Shown here: positions 10,994 to 20,657 of the stretch, one piece after another
Position numbering within the stretch: position 1 is the first letter of the stretch
Layout of the letters: every line of letters starts with the position of its first letter
Assembly: GCF_000003605.2 (NCBI RefSeq)
Contig: NW_003158728.1
Location: forward strand, 129,369 to 156,717
Source: Saccoglossus kowalevskii
Lineage: Eukaryota; Hemichordata; Enteropneusta; Harrimaniidae
Length of the DNA: 27,349 nucleotides
Direction of reading: 5' to 3'
The notes under the pieces: model-generated
The model's input: only the letters and a program-made list of their open reading frames with translations
The model's database searches: none
What the model was told of the DNA's origin: nothing
Position numbers and translations under genes: made by a program

Positions 10994-12331
10994 CTCAGGT
11001 GTGAGAGAGGAGAGACAAAACAAAAATGGAATGCTCATAATAACAATAATAAAGTTGTTACAGAAGAACTATTATAATGATATTTATTTTAAATAAAATA
11101 CGAAGAGAGTTTAGTTGAAATAACACTCACACCATACAAGCTTTTATTGGGAAGAGATAGTTTATAGAAGATACTTTAAAAGTACGCGATAATTACCACT
11201 GCAAAAGTAGTGTTTTTAGAAGTACTTACTAGTGTTTTGGGTGGCTTTACCTTTATACCGTGATCATCATGCAAAAAGAGAAAGAATTGGAAAAATTATA
11301 ACTGGAGTAAAGCATGCCAGGAGGGAACTAGTTGTACAACTGACTCACACAACACACAAATATATAGATATATATTAACATACAAAGAAAAATCGTGCAA
11401 AAGTAGGGAGTGGGTGCTTGACCAGACATGGATGCTAGTGTGGTTGAATATGGTTAAAAACCCAATACAAATGGACTGTATGCAATAGCCAGTTTGATTG
11501 TGGATATTACTAGTCTGGTCTACCTACTATGATTGCTCTACTGCGTAAATGACAGAGATGCATCTATGGTCAAAATAAATCGTATATAATACTGTATACA
11601 ATAAATGGAATTTTTGGTTTATGAGCACTTTGATTAGAGCAAATACGGTATTATAAACCTCATCTGGTCAAATCACTGTGAAAACACATGGAGCTGGCAG
11701 GATAAGGGCTAATAGTAGGCAGAATAGTTTTTTTTCCCAGTTTCATTGACGTCATAACAAAATAAAAGCGAAAATGAAATAAATTTATCATCACTGGACG
11801 CAGCACTAAATAAATTATTTCTTCAGTAAATCTAGTGAAATAAATTCTAGAAATAATGTCATCTACAGTATTTCAATTACATGTAGGGATACGACACACT
11901 GACACATGTACACCAATTGTTATCACAATTGATGCATTGGGATTGTAGGAATAGATTTTTTGTAGAAATAGAAGTGAGTATAGACAAACTGAAGTTCACC
12001 TACAATTGATGGCGTGTCAATAAATTCCCAATCATAAGTAGGATATTTGACATTGCTATCAATTGTACAGTGGACATTAGCATGCATAAAATCCCAATAT
12101 CAAATCAGACACTCATGATCACTGGCATATTTAACAAGAAAAGTACTGCATTGTTATTATTGATGGTTTCAAAGCCCAATACCGGTCTAGGAGGAAGAAG
12201 CAATTGGAGGGTATATCCTGCGTGCATGCAATTTGGAGATATAGTAGAGAATTAATAGAATAATAGGAAAATGTCAATCAACCCACTTTAACTCAGTAAC
12301 ACTCCATGCACACAACATGTCTGTCTCTTAC
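10994..12331. other. intron 2 of gene A (minus strand)
   Basis: This lies between the microexon and exon 2 of gene A. It contains the second copy of the short repeat seen at 4083 and otherwise AT-rich sequence. The 60-codon plus frame at 12070-12255 has no recognisable content. Confidence 0.4.
11597..11650. repeat. short interspersed repeat, copy 2
   Basis: The motif order matches 4083-4152: ATACAATAAAT, then AATTT..GGTTT, then TTAGAGCAAATACGGTA. It marks a dispersed family of unknown class. Confidence 0.4.
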
Positions 12332-12411
12332 CGGTTGAGGAGCACCTCTCCTATATACAGTTTTCCTCCTTTCTTTTGACGCTTCTGGTGCATCTTTGGC
12401 ATCTTTATCAG
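12332..12411 (-). CDS. gene A exon 2
   Basis: This 80-base exon has an acceptor TTATTTATTTATTTTAG and a donor CCG|GTAAGAG on the minus strand. With the single T carried over from exon 1 it encodes 27 residues: S, DKDAKDAPEASKERRKT, VYRRGAPQP. The peptide switches from an acidic/Ala stretch to a strongly basic ERRKTVYRR segment, typical of a disordered N-terminal region. The phase match with exon 1 (1+2 bases) and both strong splice sites make this one of the better calls in the window. I do not recognise the family. Confidence 0.75.
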
Positions 12412-14697
12412 CTAAAATAAATAAATAAATAATTTATTTGGGCAAAATTATGCAAATTTTACCATATTCTGGAGCAGCTTAGTTTGTTTTACATTAAACA
12501 CATGCATAATATTAATTACCTTTGTAAGTACAAAATTATCATTTTAAAAAATGATCAGTTTTGTTAAGTAAAATATAAAAGTTTGACAAATCCTTCACTT
12601 CAGGGTTTTATATGATTGCCTTAGCGTATAGAAATTGTATAGAAATTATCTATAGTTTTTGGCAGGCTTAAGGCAAAAACGTTTGTGTATCCTTCAAGTT
12701 TAAGTTTTGCACGTGCACAAAACAGATGGCACCATACCACCGGTCATAAACCAGAGGTCTCATTTTAATGAAGTCAACAATCTATGTCAAACTCATGTTA
12801 AATAAAAAGTATGTCCCTCTGCAGTATTTGAAAAAAAAAAATGTTTTGATCCAATATTTTACTCCTTATATCAGTTTTCTATTTAAAGGTATAAAAAAAA
12901 CTTTGTAATCCCAAGATTCCAAAAAAATCCTGCTGAAATCTAATTATTTCATTTTGCCATTAAATCCTTTTTTTTTCTTTTGTATTTTGGCAATATTTTT
13001 GCCAAGCATGACATGCAATTTAAAAAAAGAAAATTTAATAAAATGTTTAATTGGAATTTAATTAGAAAAAATAAATAATAAACAAAAGAAGCAATGCACT
13101 GTGCCACGCTCAGGATTCTGTTACTTTGTTACTAATTTAAACCCTGCTTGTGATGACCAACTGACCTACAGATGCAAAGGTATTGCTAACCATAACAATG
13201 CACAATAATTAATCAACTGTTTAAGGAGGTGGAAGTCTCAATGTAATAATACCAGTCAAGCACATATTTGGCCTAATGTCAAATTTAGTATCTGCCACAA
13301 AAGACATTCACAATGACTTATTCTCTTCACTGCCGGGATTATTTAACCATGTGTTAATTTTTTGACACATTTTCTGCAAATTCTCTCTAACCATAAAATG
13401 TTAGTGTCAAATCGTATACAGGTAGATGAGCAACAATAATGATTAGATATGTACAATTCAAACAACTGAATTGTAACTTGTTTGCCATAACAGAATTTAG
13501 TAAAGATAAGCAACATACACACAGGGCTGCATTTTGTAGAAAACATTTCATACAAGACTTCTTCGAATTGCTTTAATTAAATCTCTTTAGACAGAGATTT
13601 GTGAATTTAGTATTTAAATTTTTAAATTATGGATTGATGGAGATGTACATCAAAATGCACATATTCACATTTGGTGAAATTCCACTGCAATAAAAATTAA
13701 TTAATAATATTAATAATAAATTGAATATTATTAATTATATTATAGAAATCAAAACAAAATTTTAAAACCAGTATTCTTACTAAAATATGTTTATATGAAA
13801 GTACTAGCCATGACGGTCAGTTCACACAATTCTGAAAAAAAGTTGTGGTTCCTGAATTTTTTTAGTTAGGAGGCAAAATGTAATAATTCTAGATTATCAA
13901 AATTCAAAATGGCTACCACGGTACAGTCATATATACATACATGTGTACACCTATTTTTATTTGGTTATATACTTAAATATTGAGCAAAATATCAACATTT
14001 GATATCCCATTTTTATTTTATTTTTGGTTTTGAGGTTAATTTGATTGATCAATAACTTTATTTTTAAATATCATTCTTATTAATTAGTTTATCAATAACT
14101 TATTATGTTTATATTTGAATACCATTCAAATCAGTCACGGATACCAACAATAATATATGGCTACATTGCCTCAGGCTATGTGTAATTAATGGATGCCAAG
14201 TGAACCATACAATATTATTAAATTATCAGTGTCTAAATTCATAAATACATATTTAGTCAAGCGTTTGTACAAATAAATGCAAGACATTCATTTTATGGAC
14301 TCATTTTAAATTACCAAGTGTCAATGCAAATGTATTTTCAGGCAATGCGAATACAACCGTTTATATTCTGACATTGTACCCACAAATGACAATTCCTTAA
14401 TTTCAAAATGCAAATGATTAATTCAAAATAGATGGTGGCCTTGTGTTTTTTTTGACCCATCAAATACCCTCCACAAAATTTTTGCAATTGAAAGGGGGTG
14501 TTTTAGTGCACACTACTCTCTGAATCATATTTACAGCTGCACACTAAATAAATGTATGTGGGTATTTTTTAAAGATAATAAATACATGTAATTTCTATAT
14601 CAATTCATCTGTCTCTTGAATATTTCACTTTTTTAATTTGAACAATAAACAGGGGACATTGGTAACTATTAGAAATATTAGAGGTAAACATTGCACA

Positions 14698-14711
14698 GTA
14701 GCCATGGGAAC
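14698..14711. promoter_or_regulatory. X-box-like RFX site 1
   Basis: The sequence GTAGCCATGGGAAC matches the RFX consensus GTNRCC-ATGG-YAAC at all but one position. It is the weakest of three similar sites within 140 bases. Confidence 0.45.
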
Positions 14712-14803
14712 TATTTGGCCTTCCAGCTAGCAGTTTATGTGATTACATAAAACTCAAACGCTAGCTAGAAACTTTATATTGCACTTGATACGAGCATGGC
14801 CTA

Positions 14804-14817
14804 GTTGCCATGGGGAA
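14804..14817. promoter_or_regulatory. X-box-like RFX site 2
   Basis: The sequence GTTGCCATGGGGAA has a perfect left half-site and spacer for an RFX X-box and a degenerate right half. It lies 21 bases (start to start) from the third, near-perfect site. Confidence 0.5.
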
Positions 14818-14824
14818 GCGTCAT

Positions 14825-14837
14825 GTTGCTAAGCAAC
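14825..14837. promoter_or_regulatory. X-box RFX site 3, near-perfect palindrome
   Basis: GTTGCTAAGCAAC has perfect RFX half-sites GTTGC and GCAAC around a three-base spacer. RFX factors bind such sites upstream of ciliary genes in animals. It lies about 370 bases upstream of the possible gene B start and about 630 bases inside gene A from its ATG. A role for either gene is inferred. Confidence 0.65.
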
Positions 14838-15207
14838 GAGCCAGTGGGAATGGAATTTGGGTTAAAGACGCACTTGGATTAAACAACTACTGGTCTGCTA
14901 GACTTGTGTTTTGATCGGCTATTATAAGAAAAATATATATAGTTTTGAAATCGTTTGTACCGTTTAGTCGCGTTGTCTTTTGTTTGATACGTCGGCGTAA
15001 ATTACGGAGGTTGATAATAAACAGGTGGAACGTGAATTGACAAGTGATCAAAAGCGACAGACACCGTTGTTGTCGCGTAGACAGTCGGTCATTTTACACC
15101 TAATAACCACGGGCGAATGTCGCTGAAATGCGACGGCGGAAACACTGATTTGATGTTTCCTCTAGAATAGCAGTACAAATAAACATATCACTCACTCTAG
15201 CAAGAAT

Positions 15208-15272
15208 ATGTCGCGTTCGCTTCGAGCGGGAACCAGAAACACGCCGGGTGGCGGCCATGTTGCTCGCCAAAG
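15208..15272 (+). CDS. gene B candidate exon 1
   Basis: An ATG at 15208 opens 65 bases encoding MSRSLRAGTRNTPGGGHVAR and then QR, before the donor AAAG|GTAATA. The exon is GC- and CpG-rich, unlike its surroundings, and sits downstream of the X-box cluster. It ends with two codon bases (AG). The strong exon at 17147-17270 begins with the one base that completes an arginine. The peptide is basic and Gly/Arg-rich, as in many disordered N-termini. The minus strand here is also open and could begin an exon at 15258 (ATGGCCGCC, donor AGA|GTGAGT at 15196). That exon would not join gene A exon 2 in frame. Strand choice rests on phase compatibility and the X-boxes. Confidence 0.4.
15251..15262 (-). 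promoter_or_regulatory. YY1-like element
   Basis: On the minus strand the bases read CAACATGGCCGC, close to the YY1 consensus AANATGGCGNC. Such elements commonly sit at transcription or translation starts. It overlaps the candidate gene B exon 1, and a second ATGGCGGAC-like context is the gene A start itself. Confidence 0.3.
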
Positions 15273-15332
15273 GTAATAAGGAGCTCCCTATTTAAAGCAA
15301 AAGCCGTTTGAGTCAGTGCTTATAATACTTAC

Positions 15333-15468
15333 ATTTGCCTGCAGTTATTACAGAGATCAATGGAGGCGAAACTTCTTGGTCTGGTTTCGGTGAGCTTGGC
15401 TTGTTTGCTTCTTTCTCTGATGGGTCCCCATCTGCGCCGGGGCCATGTTTATTATCGTCGTCCGCCAT
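15333..15468 (-). CDS. gene A exon 1, N-terminus of unknown protein
   Basis: The minus strand starts at ATG 15468 in a good context (AAAACCATGGCGG). It encodes 45 residues before the donor AAAT|GTAAGT. The peptide begins MADDDNKHGPGADGDPSEKE and is rich in Asp, Glu, Lys, Pro and Ser with no signal peptide or membrane segment. This indicates a soluble, disordered N-terminal region. It ends in phase 1 and exon 2 supplies the two missing bases. Together with exons 2 and 3, 80 residues of the protein are visible. The remainder lies further left and is not resolved; candidates are at 6810-7010 and 3369-3561. I recognise no family. X-boxes in intron 1 raise the possibility of a ciliary gene. Confidence 0.75.
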
Positions 15469-15913
15469 GGTTTTCTTGCTTCTTTTCCAACTCTACACCA
15501 TGCAAAACTTGCTAGACGACTTGTATTGGCAGAGACTATGTTATATTGATGTTGTCTTCTCTTTAGGATGGCGTATTTGCGGTCCTAATGACCGACATTA
15601 ACACTTCTAAAAAAAATCAGTTCAAAAGTTTTCACAAGTTGTCTCCGTACGTACCTCACGCAATCACCCGGTGAGACCAGTATGCAAATATGATCCCCAT
15701 CCTAAAATCCTTCCACAGAAAATAGTCCTACATACATTCAATGACAATTGGTTAGCCGAACATAATTGTTACTCTAACACTCCAAATATTCTTCGGATCT
15801 ATTTAACAGTGAAAAATATGATGTGTAAATATATTAATGATGAATAATTGCAAATTGATTTACTCAAGCGGACTGATCCAGAGCTGTGATGCGTCGCAGT
15901 CAGGCCTCCTTCA

Positions 15914-15927
15914 GTCACTATAGTGAC
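15914..15927. repeat. 14-base perfect palindrome
   Basis: GTCACTATAGTGAC reads the same on both strands. It could be a dimeric factor site or chance. Confidence 0.5.
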
Positions 15928-16091
15928 GGGAAGCGATATACAAACTATTGTTCAAAAGTAAAGTACACATACTATTGTAGCTTTCTTTTATGTGAAGCTT
16001 TTGTGTCTACCTGGCATTTATGTCTTCGCTCGAAGAGTACTACATTTCACTTATTTCTATTTAGCTCGGCTATGTGTTTTTTTGGACAAGG

Positions 16092-16111
16092 CATGGAGGT
16101 ATACCTCCATG
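16092..16111. repeat. 20-base perfect palindrome
   Basis: CATGGAGGTATACCTCCATG is identical to its reverse complement over 20 bases with no spacer. This is unlikely by chance in a window this size. It could be a dimeric binding site or a cruciform-forming transposon remnant. Confidence 0.7.
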
Positions 16112-16320
16112 ACCAACGCGAATTGAATAATACAACTCTCCAGACGCACTTCGCCGCGTCAAAATTTGACCACAGTTGCCGAACAGGTGTACGCACTCGT
16201 AACATAATATCTTTACCTTTAATGACTTCTAAGTTAAACACGACTTAGATTAACTTGTTTGTCTACGGCCAGAAGAAAGGGATCACAAGGAGGCGGTACC
16301 TGTTAAAAAATACAAACAGC

Positions 16321-16342
16321 GTAGGTCGGGCTATGGACCTAC
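16321..16342. repeat. small hairpin, shared with 18054-18067
   Basis: Arms GTAGGTC (16321-16327) and GACCTAC (16336-16342) flank an eight-base loop. The overlapping 14-mer TATGGACCTACAAA (16332-16345) recurs in inverted orientation at 18054-18067. This suggests a shared repeat or the arms of a larger inverted structure of about 1.7 kb. Confidence 0.35.
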
Positions 16343-17146
16343 AAACCCATGATCAGTCGGAGGTGGCGCAACGGCATTTATTCCAGATTCCAGACACTGT
16401 ATCAACATTTTAAAAATTATATATAATGATGAAACAAAATAACGCTATGGAGATATTGACGTTTTATTGTGACTACCGGGTGTAATACCGCGACAGTGTG
16501 TTGCGCACGCCACGGTTACTAAAAAAAAAAACGTGCACACGTGTAGTTTTAGACCAGAGATAATGATCACAATAGCGGTCGATAGTAGTGCTAATAAATT
16601 TGAAATAAAAATTGCTTTTCTGCATTTTTTCAGTATTTTTGGTAGAATACTGACTACAAAAAATAATTTGGGAAATTTTATATTCGAACGACTTTTCGGC
16701 CCAAAATAAACATCTGGAACAACAAATGCAGAGTAATTTGTGGCTGTATGCATTTAGTTACCGCATGAACTGGACGCATACAAACTCGAAAGTCCTTTTT
16801 TGCAATTTTTGGGGATAATGTTAATTGTTGGCCACAGAAATAATTTTGAATCACTGTATACCCAACTAATTGGTGGTAACACAGGCTTTTTTTTTTTGCC
16901 AAATTTCTAAAAATGCACATTTTTCGACCATTTGGAAGTCCGTGATGACAAATTGTACGAGAGCATGCGCACATTTATTCAGTTTAAGCCGTTTTCTTCG
17001 AGCCTCGAACCCCCCCTTTTTTTACAGGGGAAACGCACTATGCAGCAACAAAACTGCCAAATCCACTGAGTTCAAGTTCTATACGTACTTACACGTACTT
17101 TTGTGTACGTGACAAAGCTCGTTACAAAAAAAACAGAATTCCCCAG

Positions 17147-17270
17147 GTTACCATTGTGTTATACTGGTATCACACCTTGTAATAAGGAATTGATTTTGAA
17201 AGATCAAAATGGGGATGAAATCGATCTTGATGTAGTTTTTAAAATAATTAGTAATGTACTTCAATCAGAG
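17147..17270 (+). CDS. gene B exon 2
   Basis: This 124-base exon follows an acceptor ATTCCCCAG and ends at the donor GAG|GTACGC. It encodes 41 residues beginning LPLCYTGITPCNKELILK and continuing DQNGDEIDLDVVFKIISNV, then LQSE. The composition is balanced and hydrophobic positions recur as in a folded domain, in contrast to the surrounding DNA. It starts in phase 2, matching the candidate exon at 15208-15272, and ends in phase 0. DQNGDEIDLDVV superficially resembles a calcium-binding EF-hand loop but lacks the glycine and glutamate at their fixed positions, so I do not call one. The family is not recognised. Confidence 0.55.
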
Positions 17271-18448
17271 GTACGCACGTGGTGTCCCTGACTTGTGACT
17301 GGTGTTGAAAACGACAACACACCGTGAACTACCGTAAATGGTATTACTCTCTGCGTGTGTGCTAGCTATGAGCTGGACTTTATTTAAGAAACGGAGTTTT
17401 TCCCGTTTATCACGATTTCAAACAATGGAAACTTGCCCGATTCAAACATCAGTAGAGTAAAAAAAAAACATGAAAAAATGTATATACAAATGTATACAAA
17501 CTAGAATGAATTTACAATTTTTGTTGTTCGCTAAATGTTTTCAATGAAAACCAAGTGAAACGCCATACACTACACTAGCGTACAAAGTGCCAACAAATTG
17601 GTTAAAACAATTCCTAGTCTAAAAATACCAGTAGGAGAATTTGACATACTTTTTTTTTCAAGCGAAAGTTCGAGTCACGAGATACCTGACACAATTGCAC
17701 TCGAATCAACTGCCCCTGATACCAACTGTACATCGTAACATTAGACACGAAATGGGATATTCATGTCAACACGGTGCGCCTACGTACAATCGATAGTTAG
17801 TATCGTTGAGTATTGATCACTCTTACGTGTTTAGACAAGTTCTGAGAAGGCAGAGTGTCTCTTAAAATTCCAAAACATTGTTACTAGTATCAGATATTCG
17901 ATATGTCACTAAATATCGCGACTGATCTCTGAGATTGTCGCGTTGTTTAAATTTACATAGCAACAAGTTTAAAAGAAGCGTAAAATGGAACTATGGTCGA
18001 TGAATGGATGGGCGTGGAGTGTTGGATGGTGATACTATCGACCCACAACCCATTTTGTAGGTCCATACGTGTATCTGACATGTGATGCTAACAATGGACC
18101 TTTTCTATAAATTGCGCCCTCGGTCGATAAATCGATTCACTGACTTAATTAGTGAAAGGAATGTCGTTCACACTTTGATATTAGGTCTACGATCGTTCGT
18201 CATAAACAATATTGTTTTTTTTTAGACATTCACTATATTCTAAATGGCGAAAGACTACGCAACCAATCACTGATGACTATTTAAACGACATTTAAACGAC
18301 ATAGCGCTTCGACACTAGAGGGCACAACTAATTGGAGTGATACATTATATCTGAAATATGTTGCGAATTCTTCAAAAACAAGTTAACTACTTAATCATTT
18401 CTGCTGTCAACTGTGCCACACCTGCAGTATTTTTTAGTAGTCTTATAT
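17271..18448. other. stretch without a supported gene, probably intron of gene B
   Basis: A strong acceptor (CTTTTTTTTTCAAG) ends at 17662. Two different frames stay open after it, one of 24 and one of about 43 codons. Neither fits the phase-0 end of exon 2. Another very strong acceptor (TTGTTTTTTTTTAG near 18227) is followed by early stops in all useful phases. Confidence 0.4.
18313..18325 (+). promoter_or_regulatory. CTCF-like motif
   Basis: CACTAGAGGGCAC matches the core CACTAGAGGGCGC typical of animal CTCF sites. It is one of eight such matches between 18.3 and 27.0 kb. Confidence 0.4.
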
Positions 18449-18579
18449 TTAAAGCGCGGTGGTCGTCGCGTAGCGCGTGTTTGAATTTCATGTAAATAAA
18501 CAATGTATTTTACACGCGTTGTATACGTCGCTATGAGTCCCATCGAACAGGACGCGGCACGACGACGGCCGCCCTTTAA
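18449..18579 (+). mobile_element. MITE, TTAA-flanked, copy 1
   Basis: This 131-base element is bounded by TTAA on both sides. Its own ends are imperfect inverted repeats: AAAGCGCGGTGGTCGTCG on the left against AAAGGGCGGCCGTCGTCG from the right. A second copy lies in inverse orientation at 19835-19967 with about 90 percent identity by eye, sharing CATAGCGACGTATACAACGC and ATACATTGTTTAT. TTAA target sites are typical of piggyBac-type elements. There is no open frame. Confidence 0.75.
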
Positions 18580-18923
18580 AAAAAATGTCCGAAAGCACCG
18601 AGATTATGATCATTAACCCAGATATTTTCCCGCCCAAAATTCAGTGCTATTTGAAGAATTGTCGCTACATTTCATCATCATTTCGGACCGTATACATGTA
18701 CTAGTAAACAGTTTCAGATATTGCTTTTAGTTATAGGTTTTTCATTTTATATCAACTTTTCATGCGGAGGAAGAGGATACTGTACACAACCATTTGGTGG
18801 ATGGTGCCAAAGCTGACGCCATTGTTGTATCTCACTTTTATTTTAAATATGTGCCTATACAGACCGCCAATGCGATAAGGACACCTATCACATAGGACAG
18901 AAAAGGCATACAATTGTTTCAGT

Positions 18924-18935
18924 CACTAGAGGGTG
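18924..18935 (+). promoter_or_regulatory. CTCF-like motif
   Basis: CACTAGAGGGTG shares the first ten bases of the CTCF core CACTAGAGGGCGC. Confidence 0.35.
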
Positions 18936-19138
18936 TAAAGAACCAATGACAACAATTTATCAGTTTTAGTGGAGTGTACTGATGATTAAATTATTTAAAT
19001 AGTTGCAGTCCCATAAACTAGTGCTACAATACTTTCGACATATATTCAAATATCATTACATATGTGTCTACGTTTTTCAACAGTGAAGTACCCTCCAAGC
19101 AAAAACCTGCCTAAACACAACTCATATAAACGACGTCA

Positions 19139-19153
19139 CGCCCTCTAGTGGCG
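19139..19153 (-). promoter_or_regulatory. CTCF-like motif, near-perfect
   Basis: On the minus strand it reads CGCCACTAGAGGGCG, an almost perfect match to the animal CTCF core CCACTAGAGGGCGC. It lies between GACGTCAC and GTGACGTC, which form an inverted pair around it (19132-19174). Confidence 0.5.
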
Positions 19154-19834
19154 GAGTGCTTCTGTGACGTCAACATGTTAATTGGTCACAATGTCTAACA
19201 AATCCGACATTGTGTTATACAATACAACATGTTTGCATATTTAAAGAAAATTAAAATGTACTAATAAAACACCGCAAAAAAACAACAACTAAAACTATAA
19301 CCTCTACGGAAATGTCGACCATTAGGTACTAATTATTGTTGTGAAGATATAGATGTTGCGGTAACACCGTCCGGTTTGCTTCAAAGTCAGTTACAACTTG
19401 TTACATGTTTTATTGGCTACTATGTAAACAACTAATGATAAAAAGGAATCAATAGCATAATAACATCAAGCTGTAATGGCTTTCTCCCAGGTTCGTGATT
19501 CAAACTGAGGGCAAACATTTATCAATGATTTCGAAGTTTAAGGCGCGGTAGAAAAAAAAAAGGACGATGTTTTAAGTTAGGTGGGGTTTTCCGATGACAT
19601 TACTTATTTTCAAACAGTGGTGGGTTATAATTAGAGATTGGAATGCATTTGATTCTGGAAATGACAAAGAATGAACATATTTAAAACAAAATGAGAGTCA
19701 TACAGGAAACATATGCGTTCATGTCTTTCTGTATTATTTCTCATGTTTGTTTATATGCGCAATACAGGAGTGACAACATAATAACGTAGACAAGAATATT
19801 AACAACTGTGAAGTATCGTTCTGGAAGTGTGTAG

Positions 19835-19967
19835 TTAAAAGGCGGCAGTCGTCGTGCCGTGTCCTGTTGGATATGGGACTCATAGCGACGTATACAACGC
19901 GTGGAAAATACATTGTTTATTCACGTGAAATTCGAACACGCGCTGCGCGACGACCACTGCGCTTTAA
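19835..19967 (-). mobile_element. MITE, TTAA-flanked, copy 2 (inverted)
   Basis: This 133-base element is bounded by TTAA and is the reverse complement of 18449-18579 with scattered substitutions. Because each copy carries its own terminal inverted repeats, two separate insertions are the simplest reading. A single 1.5-kb element with 130-base inverted ends is also possible, since the outermost ends match each other well. Confidence 0.75.
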
Positions 19968-20148
19968 TTTATCAAGGATTGACATGTCACCATATCATTA
20001 GAAATCGGAACAGTAAGTATAGTCATAAGTAATTCAGAGTGTTTCCTATAAACAAATAATCTGTAGTGCGCCACCAAGCAACTTGAACGCGTTTCTGTTA
20101 GCTTACTGTAAATCACATCATACCACGGCTGCCTTGAATTCGCCTGTC

Positions 20149-20164
20149 GCGTCCTCTAGCTGCG
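20149..20164 (-). promoter_or_regulatory. CTCF-like motif, degenerate
   Basis: On the minus strand it reads CGCAGCTAGAGGACGC, which differs from the CTCF core by one base in GAGGGCGC. It lies in a diverged direct copy of the segment at 19142-19172. Confidence 0.3.
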
Positions 20165-20303
20165 AAAGTACTGTGACGTAGAATTAACGTCACTAGCAAT
20201 ATCTTTGAAATAGACAACGGTGTATGATTGTGTAGTCGGTCATCATAAACAATATAGAAAATCTCTGAAAACACAGTATTATTTTATTGACGAACGGCCA
20301 CAG

Positions 20304-20438
20304 ATTGCGGCACGTGTCGAGCGTTCACACACCAATCTTGACACTTGTCGAGTTAGATCCCGACTCATTATTGGAGATCATATTTTTCGAAGCATGTCGA
20401 CTCGTTTCCGATACCCAGGAGGGAACCGAAATCTCTAA
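20304..20438 (+). CDS. possible last exon of gene B
   Basis: After an acceptor GGCCACAG the plus strand is open in two overlapping frames. In phase 0, which is what gene B exon 2 requires, it encodes 44 residues beginning IAARVERSHTNL and ending FRYPGGNRNL before TAA-type termination at 20438. In phase 2 it encodes a more protein-like stretch containing TPILTLVELDPDSLLEIIF and ends at 20472. Both cannot be settled by eye. An AATAAA lies at 20805-20810. If the phase-0 reading is right, gene B would encode a small basic protein of 107 residues. Confidence 0.25.
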   Translation: MAARVERSHTNLDTCRVRSRLIIGDHIFRSMSTRFRYPGGNRNL

Positions 20439-20630
20439 TATGAACACAATTATTGTGATGGGTGATGCGTAACTAAACATCCAGATAGAAATCCAGAATC
20501 TAATTATGATTTTTGGGTAATATGATTGGGATAAATACTGATGGAGATGTGACGGAGTGTATTTACTCGCATACACTTAGACTAGTTTTACTCTTAGGCT
20601 GTATTTAAACCACATTTGTTGGTAGTTGTG

Positions 20631-20642
20631 ATCCGGAAGCGT
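20631..20642. promoter_or_regulatory. ETS-type motif
   Basis: The bases ATCCGGAAGCGT contain the core CCGGAAG bound by ETS/GABP factors, common in animal promoters. It lies about 500 bases upstream of the gene C start. Confidence 0.3.
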
Positions 20643-20657
20643 TCTGAAATCTATATT

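Larger units (their letters stand above)
12412..15195. other. intron 1 of gene A, with embedded regulatory sites
   Basis: This is about 2.8 kb, AT-rich, with an extremely AT-rich patch near 13695-13745. No additional exon was found on the minus strand. Its right end, from about 14690 on, becomes CpG-containing and carries the X-box cluster described separately. The minus frame at 13343-13555 has no recognisable content. Confidence 0.5.
15469..17146. other. CpG-containing intergenic or intron B1 sequence
   Basis: This holds the promoter and 5' leader of gene A at its left edge. If gene B starts at 15208, it is also intron 1 of gene B. A plus frame at 15886-16248 (120 codons) overlaps several frames on the minus strand; none has a recognisable motif. 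Two perfect palindromes (15914-15927 and 16092-16111) and a small hairpin at 16321-16342 lie here. Confidence 0.45.
18580..19834. other. region between two inverted MITE copies
   Basis: No gene is seen. If the two flanking copies are the ends of one larger non-autonomous element, this would be its interior. It contains two CTCF-like motifs (18924, 19139). A CCTCTAG..GTGACGT segment at 19142-19172 has a diverged direct copy at 20153-20181. Confidence 0.4.

Noticed and set aside
15886-16248. 120-codon plus-strand open frame
   Set aside because: The frame overlaps several open frames on the minus strand, has no domain-like pattern, and its internal splice signals do not match the phase needed by gene B exon 2.
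16445-16753. 102-codon minus-strand open frame
   Set aside because: It overlaps another minus-strand frame in a TE-rich region, with hydrophobic composition driven by T-runs and no recognisable content.
17103-17291. EF-hand in the gene B exon (DQNGDEIDLDVV)
   Set aside because: The glycine at loop position 6 and the glutamate at position 12 are missing, so it does not meet the EF-hand pattern.
17663-17790. Exon after the strong acceptor at 17662
   Set aside because: Two frames are open but neither fits the phase-0 end of gene B exon 2, and no convincing donor follows.
19480-19510. tRNA-like B-box (CAGGTTCGTGATTCAAAC)
   Set aside because: It does not fit GGTTCGANNCC and no A-box or cloverleaf arms were found upstream.
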